From Candidatus Krumholzibacteriia bacterium (lineage in GTDB: Bacteria; Krumholzibacteriota; Krumholzibacteriia; LZORAL124-64-63): DNA of 5,007 nt. The translations under genes and the position numbers were made by a program. Positions 1 to 5,007 of this stretch are shown one piece after another (within the stretch, counting starts at the first letter, position 1; each line of letters begins with the position of its first letter). The notes under the pieces were generated by a model. That model saw nothing but the letters and a program-made list of their open reading frames with translations, was not told the DNA's origin and searched no databases. The stretch covers positions 1 to 5,007 of the forward strand of contig DAOWLV010000273.1 in assembly GCA_030643455.1 (NCBI GenBank), given 5' to 3'.

Positions 1-657
1 ACCGATGTCTTCGCTCGTGACCGGACCGGCGGATGCGTCGGTCTTCAGGTCCACGACCAGGAGCAGTGCCATTGTTTCAATCACGGGCGGATCCTTGATC
101 AGCTAAAAGATATGTCTCCAATACGCGGGATGTTGTTGGCGATCCTGGCCGCCCTGATCGTCGTCGTGGGAACAGGTCTGATCGGACCTACGGAATGGAA
201 CTGGATCCGGTTGACGATCATGGCCCTGACGATCATATCCCTGTTGATTGTCGGTACGGTCCCGGAACACTTCCTGGAGCATCACCTGTGGGATCATGTA
301 GCCAGGCAGCACTTGCCCCGGATTTTCGTCTGGACCTTCGGGACTCTCCTGCTCATGCACATCCTGATCGAATACCTGCATCTGGAGGGGTTGATCCGCG
401 AAAGTCTTTGGGTCGTCCTGGTGATCGCATGTCTGGTAGGCCTGATACCCGAATCGGGACCCCATCTGGTTTTCTTGACACTCTATGTCCAGGGCTCGGT
501 GCCATTGAGCATTCTGTTGGCCAGTTCGATCGTCCAGGACGGCCACGGCATGTTGCCCCTGTTGGCGCACTCGAGGCGGGATTTCGTCCAGATAAAGCTG
601 ATCAATTTGGTGGTCGGCCTGGGTGTTGGGGCGTTGGCTCTCTCGTTGGGACACTGA
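1..657 (+). CDS. Putative 10-TM heavy-metal exporter, ArsP_2-like (5'-truncated, C-terminal half)
   Basis: The reading frame is open from base 1 to the TGA at 655-657, giving 218 residues with no start in view, so the gene begins left of the window. The ATG at base 112 (residue 38) is internal, because the residues before it look like protein. They include a His/Cys cluster (VHDQEQCHCFNH, residues 17-28) that could bind metal in a loop between the two membrane halves. About five hydrophobic segments follow: roughly 44-62, 68-88, 107-126, 136-163 and 198-217, with a further weaker one near 166-178. Family-like motifs are the His-rich EHFLEHHLWDHV (89-100), GLIPESGPH (147-155) and SSIVQDGHGMLPLLAHSRRDF-type residues at 175-195. 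From memory these match the C-terminal repeat of the putative heavy-metal exporter family (ArsP_2), inner-membrane proteins also labelled putative manganese transporters or arsenic efflux proteins. The substrate is not settled by the sequence. It may head the transcript that serves the downstream genes. Confidence 0.77.
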   Translation, partial: TDVFARDRTGGCVGLQVHDQEQCHCFNHGRILDQLKDMSPIRGMLLAILAALIVVVGTGLIGPTEWNWIRLTIMALTIISLLIVGTVPEHFLEHHLWDHVARQHLPRIFVWTFGTLLLMHILIEYLHLEGLIRESLWVVLVIACLVGLIPESGPHLVFLTLYVQGSVPLSILLASSIVQDGHGMLPLLAHSRRDFVQIKLINLVVGLGVGALALSLGH

Positions 658-701
658 CGCGTAGTCCATTCCGGATCCTGTCCGGGGCCCAGCCGCCAGA
701 A

Positions 702-710
702 GAAGGGAAG
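702..710 (+). promoter_or_regulatory. Ribosome binding site for the radical SAM gene
   Basis: The purine-rich stretch GAAGGGAAG ends 5 bases before the ATG at 716-718. A second ATG at 711-713 lies in another frame. The 716 start is favoured because its protein opens directly with the family-typical GPVPSRRLGRSLG segment. Confidence 0.5.
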
Positions 711-715
711 ATGGA

Positions 716-1657
716 ATGATTGCTTACGGACCTGTGCCTTCACGACGCCTGGGCAGAAGTCTGGGCGTCAACAACATTCCGCCGAAAACGTGTACCTATG
801 CTTGTGTCTATTGCCAGGTCGGTCACACGCATGACATGCAGATCGAGCGGCGGGAGTTCTATCGCCCCGAGGACGTTGCCCGCGAAGTCGGTGACCGACT
901 GGAAGAGGTCCGGGGGGTGGGCGATCCCATCGACTTTTTGAGTTTCGTGCCAGACGGCGAACCGACATTGGATGTGAACCTGGGCCGGGAAATCGAACTT
1001 TTACGGACTTCCGGATTGCCCATCGCGGTGATCACGAACTCTTCACTCCTGAGTTTACCGGATGTCAGGAAGGAGTTGGCGACGGCCGACTGGGTGTCCC
1101 TGAAGGTGGACTCGGTAAACGAGGATGTCTGGCGCCGGCTGAACCATCCCCACAAAGCATTGAATCTTTCCGATATTCTGGAGGGTATGATGACATTCCG
1201 GAACATGTTCTCCGGGACCCTCGTGACCGAAACGATGATTGTGGCCGGAGTGAACGACACGGAGCAACATGCCGTGGACACGGCAGCTTTCCTTTCTCGG
1301 CTCAAACCCGACAAAGCCTACCTTGCCGTTCCGACGAGGCCGCCCGTCCAGGAATGGGTCCGCCCCCCGGACAGTGAGGCGATGGTGCGTAACCATGAAG
1401 CTTTCGCGAAACAGGTAGGTATCGTGGAATTCCTGATGGGATACGAAGGCGATGACTTCTCGGCCGCCGGCAAACCAAGGGAGAACCTGTTGGGAATTAC
1501 CGCTGTCCATCCGATGCGCGACCAGGCGGTGGCCGAACTGTTGGACAGGGCAGGAGCGTCATGGTCCGTTGTTGAGGAACTGATGCGTGACGGCAGTCTG
1601 CGTGAAGTCGACTACGCCGGGCATAGATACTATTTGCGCAGGCCGCGATGGAATTGA
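716..1657 (+). CDS. Radical SAM protein, COG0731-like, with C-terminal winged-helix-like domain
   Basis: This 313-residue protein is predicted to be a cytoplasmic radical SAM enzyme that binds a [4Fe-4S] cluster and S-adenosylmethionine. The cluster motif is CTYACVYCQ, with cysteines 26, 30 and 33 (CxxxCxxC). Before it lies GPVPSRRLGRSLGVNNIPPK (5-24), typical of the family. Further core motifs are PDGEPTLD (79-86), the GE-type SAM-contact segment; ITNSSLL (106-112); VSLKVDSV (127-134); and ETMIVAGVND (172-181). Residues about 258-312 look like a small winged-helix domain: two helices, then a VDYAGHRYYLRRP hairpin. The closest named group is COG0731, annotated after the tRNA wyosine synthase TYW1. 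Bacterial members with this N-terminus have no established reaction, so a wyosine role should not be assumed. The end overlaps the MFS start by 10 bases, implying translational coupling. The fold is near certain; the substrate is unknown. Confidence 0.9.
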   Translation: MIAYGPVPSRRLGRSLGVNNIPPKTCTYACVYCQVGHTHDMQIERREFYRPEDVAREVGDRLEEVRGVGDPIDFLSFVPDGEPTLDVNLGREIELLRTSGLPIAVITNSSLLSLPDVRKELATADWVSLKVDSVNEDVWRRLNHPHKALNLSDILEGMMTFRNMFSGTLVTETMIVAGVNDTEQHAVDTAAFLSRLKPDKAYLAVPTRPPVQEWVRPPDSEAMVRNHEAFAKQVGIVEFLMGYEGDDFSAAGKPRENLLGITAVHPMRDQAVAELLDRAGASWSVVEELMRDGSLREVDYAGHRYYLRRPRWN

Positions 1658-2943
1658 GGCCTCCGGGAAACAGCAACGTGAGGTTCAACTTCATTTGTGG
1701 CTTGCTGCACGGCGTATTCTACCGGGCGGGAATGGCTTTTTCCGAACCCACAAGCGTTTTGCCCGTGTTCCTGAGCCACTTCACCGGATCACTTACCATG
1801 ATCGGTGTTTTTTCCGCCCTGATACAGGGCGGTGGCATGCTGCCCCTTCTTTTCGTGGCGAACCGTCCGGAAAGGGTCCGTAGGAAAAAACCTGTCCTGG
1901 TGGCTGCCATCTGGGTTCGGGCGGCGGCATGGGGAATTCTCGGCATTCTGGTGTTTTTCTGGCGGGACGGCGACACCACGCTGGTATTGATGGCCCTGCT
2001 GACACTGTTGTTCATTTTTTCGTTTGCCGGTGGTGTGGCGAGCATTCCCTTCAACGATCTCTGGGCCAAAGCGCTGCCGGCCACCATGCGGGGCCGGTTT
2101 TTCGGCCACCGCCAACTGTGGGGTGGGGTGATGGCCCTTGGCGCGGCTTATGTCGTGAAGCGCGTGTTGGGTAATCCGGAACTCGTTTTCCCCAACAACT
2201 ACGGACTGCTTTTTCTGCTTTCCTTCGCTTTCCTCGTGATTTCCTATATCGCCTTGAGCAGCGTCCGCGAACCCGAGGGTGACATCATTGATGTACACCG
2301 GAAACTGTCCACCTTTCTGGGTCAATCCCTGCGTATGGTCAGGGAAGACCGAAATTTCGGCCGGTTTCTCCTGAGTCGCATGACCATCGGCTTCACTGCT
2401 TTCGCCCTGCCATTTTATGTTCTATACGGGAAACAGGAACTGCAGATGCCGGCCGAAAGGATCGGCTTGCTGATCGCATCCCAGGTGGCTGGATCGATAC
2501 TGTCCAACATCGTATGGGCCGAACTCAGCGATCGTGTGGGCAATCGGATCGTCATCATGCTGACCGGGTTGATTTCGGTGTTGATCCCGGTGTTGACCTT
2601 GATTTCCATGCGCTTCTTCGGCTCGACGTTGTTGGTTGTCGTATTCGCGCTGATCGGTGTCCAGATCAGCGGCACCGGAATCGGATTCAAAAACTATCTG
2701 CTGGAAATCGCCCCTGCCCCGTTGCGACCTGCCTATATCGCCGTTGCCGGTACCTTGGCCGGATTCTTGTTTATCCTGCCCGTCGCCGGTGGATTCGTCG
2801 TCGACCTGTGGGGATATCAGGCGGCGTTTGCGGCAACCGCGGTCGTGATGGCGGTCGGATTGGGATTTTCCTGGACCTTGAAGTGCGTCAGGACGTCCGC
2901 AAAGGCGGACGAGACAGGAGGCGACCATGCTGGATCTTCGTAA
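1648..2943 (+). CDS. Major facilitator superfamily (MFS) permease
   Basis: This is a 431-residue hydrophobic protein of normal length for a 12-TM MFS carrier in the cytoplasmic membrane. Hydrophobic segments fall near residues 12-31, 48-70, 83-105, 110-133, 158-172, 184-204, 244-260, 272-290, 300-320, 326-343, 362-385 and 390-410. A basic loop after TM2 (NRPERVRRKKP, 72-82) and AELSDRVGNR (291-300) after TM8 sit where the two MFS signature A loops are expected, and the second keeps the D-x-x-G-x-R pattern. A longer cytoplasmic loop (about 206-240) separates the two halves. The ATG at 1648 lies inside the end of the radical SAM gene, with only a weak AGG 5 bases upstream, so coupled translation is likely. 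A GTG at 1678, in frame just before the first TM segment, is an alternative start. The subfamily and cargo are not recognisable; it may move the substrate or product of the flanking enzymes. Confidence 0.88.
   Translation: MELRPPGNSNVRFNFICGLLHGVFYRAGMAFSEPTSVLPVFLSHFTGSLTMIGVFSALIQGGGMLPLLFVANRPERVRRKKPVLVAAIWVRAAAWGILGILVFFWRDGDTTLVLMALLTLLFIFSFAGGVASIPFNDLWAKALPATMRGRFFGHRQLWGGVMALGAAYVVKRVLGNPELVFPNNYGLLFLLSFAFLVISYIALSSVREPEGDIIDVHRKLSTFLGQSLRMVREDRNFGRFLLSRMTIGFTAFALPFYVLYGKQELQMPAERIGLLIASQVAGSILSNIVWAELSDRVGNRIVIMLTGLISVLIPVLTLISMRFFGSTLLVVVFALIGVQISGTGIGFKNYLLEIAPAPLRPAYIAVAGTLAGFLFILPVAGGFVVDLWGYQAAFAATAVVMAVGLGFSWTLKCVRTSAKADETGGDHAGSS
2916..2921 (+). promoter_or_regulatory. Strong Shine-Dalgarno site for the flavin oxidoreductase gene
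   Basis: A perfect AGGAGG lies 5 bases before the ATG at 2927. It is inside the last codons of the MFS gene and fixes the start of the next gene despite the 17-base overlap. Confidence 0.8.
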
Positions 2944-4783
2944 CCCCTATATCTTTGCTCCAATCAAGACGGGCTATTCCGATGGCGACGGGCGAGTAAC
3001 CTCGCACCACCTCGCCTATTATCGGAAACGGTCCCGCCATGTGGGCGCCGTGACCCCGGAGCCGTTCTATCTCGATGCGAGGTTGCGTGAACTTCCCACC
3101 CAGATGGGAATCGACGAGGAAAGCAAGATTCCGGGTCTCAAAAGCCTGGTTGATGAGATCCACGCCGGCGGGGCAGCCGCCATCGCCCATCTGAATCATG
3201 CGGGTCGTATGGCCAATCCGAAAATCCCCGGAAACGTATTCTTCTCATCCACGAATCGAGCCTGCGAGGCCGGTGGAGCCCAACCGACAAGAATGGGAAA
3301 ATCGGAGATGGACGAGGTCGTGGATCTTTTCGTGGCCGCCGCACGGATCGCCGTCACCTCGGGGTTCGACGCCCTGGAGCTGCAACTCGGCCATGGATAC
3401 CTGCTGGCCCAATTCCTCTCACCCATGGTCAACGATCGTAACGACGATTTTGGAGGGGACTTCACGGGCAGATCCCGCTTCCCCTTGCGAGTGTTGGACG
3501 CCGTACGCGACGCGGTGGATCTGCCGTTGCTGGTCCGTATCAGCGGAGCGGAAATGGTCTCTGGCGGAATTGAAATCGAAGAAGCTGTTGCCCTGGCGCA
3601 CGAATTGAAATCCCGTGAAGTCGCGGCCGTACATGTCTCGGCCGGCACCGTTTGCAATACCCCACCCTGGTTCTTTCAACACATGTTTGTTCCGATCGGG
3701 AAGACATGGGACATGGCTGAAAGGATCCATCATGAGACGGGAGTCACGGTCGTGGCGGTCGGCAGGATCAGCGATACAGCCATGGCGAAAAAACTCGAGA
3801 AACGGTTTGCGGGTGGGTTCCTGGCCGTGGGACGAGCGCTAGTTGCTGATCCGGATTTCGTGGGCAAGGTATTGGGTCTGGTCGAGGGTCCGGTGCGGCC
3901 TTGCCTGGCCTGTGCAGAGGGATGTCTCGGGGGCATCAAATCCGGCCACGGATTGCAATGTCTTGTTAACCCTGATGTCGGGCGCGAATTGCTGATGGTC
4001 GAACCTGCGGAAACCGGACGCAGGGTCGCCGTGGTCGGAGGTGGATTAACCGGGATGCAGGCGGCCATCACATTGTTCGACCGCGGTCACGAGGTCGACC
4101 TTTTCGAAGCCGAACAACTGGGTGGCCAGTTCAACCTTGCCCCGCTGACCCCGCACAAGCATTCCATGGACCAGCTTGTCCCCTACTTTCTTGAAGAGTT
4201 GGAGCTTCGGAACATCCGCATTATCCAGAAACGCGCTGTGGCCGACCATGTCCTTGACTACGATGCCGTGGTTGTGGCGACGGGATCGCGCCCCCGGGTG
4301 CCGCCAATTCCGGGCCTGGAGGAATATCGCTGGGCCGATATCCTGGCTGACGAGGAACTGCCCAAGGACCAGCATGTCCTCATCCTCGGGGGAGGATTGA
4401 TTGGAGTGGATGTGGCCACGGCGCTTATTCCGGCTGGCAACAGGGTCACCATCGTCAAGCGCACCACCGATTTCGGAGAGGACATGGAACTGATCGCCAA
4501 GAAGTTGTCCCTCAAGATCATGACGGACAGCGGCGTCAGATTCAGTGACCGTACCCATGTTCAACGTGTCGATGGTCGCACGGTCCACGCCTGGCGCGAA
4601 GAACAACCGGTTGTTTTTGAAGAAGTCGATCTGATCGTGGTCACGACCGGGATGGCAAGTGTCGATGACCTGGCTCGCGAACTGGATGGCGCGGTGCCGA
4701 TCTGGTTGGTCGGTGATGCAAAGCGGGTAGGCAACGCCCAGGACGCGATAGCGGATGCCTACCTCACTTGCCGTGAAATCTAG
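2927..4783 (+). CDS. NADH:flavin oxidoreductase / 2,4-dienoyl-CoA reductase-type FMN, [4Fe-4S], FAD enzyme
   Basis: At 618 residues this shows the full architecture of the 2,4-dienoyl-CoA reductase/trimethylamine-dehydrogenase-like family, in which hydride passes from NAD(P)H through FAD and a [4Fe-4S] cluster to FMN and then to a C=C bond or similar substrate. Residues 1-320 form the old-yellow-enzyme barrel: APIKTG (11-16), HLNHAGR (88-94), GHGYLLAQFLSP (155-166), NDRNDDFGGDF (169-179), VRISG (203-207), GRISD (279-283) and the phosphate-site VGRALVADPD (301-310). The cluster cysteines are 326, 329, 333 and 345 (C-x2-C-x3-C-x11-C). An FAD-binding Rossmann motif VVGGGLTGMQAA starts at 369. 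A second dinucleotide motif, LILGGGLIGVDVA, starts at 485. The C-terminal LVGDAKRVGNAQDAIADAY segment (594-612) is the usual flavin-contacting end. In the catalytic stretch the usual IHGAHGY reads LQLGHGY, so Gln153 replaces a commonly conserved His, while Tyr158 is kept. The protein is probably cytoplasmic and soluble. It is the last gene of the coupled unit. The substrate is unknown, and a fatty-acid role is not implied. Confidence 0.92.
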   Translation: MLDLRNPYIFAPIKTGYSDGDGRVTSHHLAYYRKRSRHVGAVTPEPFYLDARLRELPTQMGIDEESKIPGLKSLVDEIHAGGAAAIAHLNHAGRMANPKIPGNVFFSSTNRACEAGGAQPTRMGKSEMDEVVDLFVAAARIAVTSGFDALELQLGHGYLLAQFLSPMVNDRNDDFGGDFTGRSRFPLRVLDAVRDAVDLPLLVRISGAEMVSGGIEIEEAVALAHELKSREVAAVHVSAGTVCNTPPWFFQHMFVPIGKTWDMAERIHHETGVTVVAVGRISDTAMAKKLEKRFAGGFLAVGRALVADPDFVGKVLGLVEGPVRPCLACAEGCLGGIKSGHGLQCLVNPDVGRELLMVEPAETGRRVAVVGGGLTGMQAAITLFDRGHEVDLFEAEQLGGQFNLAPLTPHKHSMDQLVPYFLEELELRNIRIIQKRAVADHVLDYDAVVVATGSRPRVPPIPGLEEYRWADILADEELPKDQHVLILGGGLIGVDVATALIPAGNRVTIVKRTTDFGEDMELIAKKLSLKIMTDSGVRFSDRTHVQRVDGRTVHAWREEQPVVFEEVDLIVVTTGMASVDDLARELDGAVPIWLVGDAKRVGNAQDAIADAYLTCREI

Positions 4784-4789
4784 TTCAGT

Positions 4790-5007
4790 CTATTCGTCGA
4801 CATCACCACCGCCGCCGGTATTTATGGCCTCGAACAACTCGAAGGCAAAGCGGATGTCTCCCTGGCGATTCTTGTCCTTCGCCTCCTCACCCGCCGCAAG
4901 AAGGGATTCACCCCAGGAGACGAGAACTCCCACCAGATCGGCTTGTTCGGTGATTCCGAGTCCGGCCACGAAGTTCAGCTGGGTTACCAGCAATTCCCTG
5001 AACAGGC
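4790..5007 (-). CDS. Unrecognised protein, C-terminal end only (5' end outside window)
   Basis: On the - strand a frame is open from the right edge to a TAG at 4792-4790, giving about 71 readable residues. A TTG at 4993 could be read as a start but has no clear ribosome binding site. The frame continues upstream as LFRELLVTQLNFVAGLG, so the gene most likely begins beyond the window. The visible part looks like two or three amphipathic helices (through about residue 60) and a short Gly-rich, acidic tail (NTGGGGDVDE). There is no membrane segment and no catalytic motif. The LLVTQLNFVAGLG pattern vaguely recalls helical C-terminal parts of secreted or surface proteins, but I do not assign a family. 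The stop lies 6 bases from that of the + strand oxidoreductase gene, so the two converge and this gene is not part of that operon. Codon use resembles its neighbours. Confidence 0.6.
   Translation of the reverse strand, partial: LFRELLVTQLNFVAGLGITEQADLVGVLVSWGESLLAAGEEAKDKNRQGDIRFAFELFEAINTGGGGDVDE

Noticed and set aside
1..73. - strand start reading MALLLVVDLKTDASAG toward the left edge
   Set aside because: It looks protein-like but lies opposite the open exporter frame, which continues to base 1 with a plausible His/Cys segment. Both cannot easily be real, and the exporter frame has the stronger support.
103..669. Long - strand open frame of 188 codons opposite the exporter
   Set aside because: Its translation is rich in Gln, Asp, Arg and His with no domain pattern, as expected of the antisense of a hydrophobic gene. 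The + strand frame has membrane segments and family motifs.
669..687. Small inverted repeat CCGGA-TCCTG-TCCGG in the gap before the radical SAM gene, a possible terminator
   Set aside because: The stem is only 5 base pairs plus two possible G-T pairs, and no T-run follows, so it is not a convincing intrinsic terminator.
658..715. Promoter for the radical SAM gene in the 58-base gap
   Set aside because: No convincing -35/-10 pair was found in this GC-rich gap; only the ribosome binding site is supportable.
2422..2928. Open - strand frame of 168 codons opposite the MFS gene, and a similar one at 1789-2325
   Set aside because: The compositions are Gln/Asp/Arg/His-rich, typical of antisense to membrane protein codons, and no start signal or motif was found.
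4046..4606. Open - strand frame of 186 codons opposite the oxidoreductase FAD/NAD domains
   Set aside because: The sense strand carries two clear dinucleotide-binding motifs in frame, and the antisense product has no recognisable pattern.

Overview
The window is a compact bacterial stretch of moderately high GC, with G/C favoured at third codon positions. Four genes fill almost all of it. Three complete or partial + strand genes are followed by a fourth complete + strand gene, in the order membrane transporter (5'-truncated), radical SAM protein, MFS permease, flavin/iron-sulfur oxidoreductase. A truncated - strand gene converges on them at the right edge. The species cannot be fixed from the sequence. 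Two predicted [4Fe-4S] proteins (a radical SAM enzyme and an old-yellow-enzyme/2,4-dienoyl-CoA-reductase-type flavoenzyme) suggest an anaerobic or facultative bacterium, but this is inference.

Layout. Bases 1-657 are the C-terminal half of a polytopic membrane protein of the putative 10-TM heavy-metal exporter type (ArsP_2-like; homologues also carry the label 'putative manganese transporter' or 'arsenic efflux protein'). Its frame is open to the left edge, so the ATG at 112 is internal and not the start. A 58-base gap (658-715) with a ribosome binding site leads into a radical SAM protein (716-1657). That gene overlaps a 12-TM-type MFS permease (1648-2943) by 10 bases. The permease in turn overlaps a 618-residue multidomain NADH:flavin oxidoreductase (2927-4783) by 17 bases. 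Six bases after its stop, the stop codon of a - strand gene of unknown function (4790 to beyond 5007) is reached.

How the genes may work together. The overlaps make the radical SAM, MFS and flavin-oxidoreductase genes a very likely translationally coupled unit, perhaps co-transcribed with the upstream exporter. A radical SAM enzyme, a small-molecule permease and an ene/enoate-type reductase in one unit would fit uptake or export plus reductive processing of a small organic molecule. No substrate can be read from the sequence. No RNA gene, mobile element, CRISPR array or long repeat was seen, and no gene-free stretch exceeds 58 bases.
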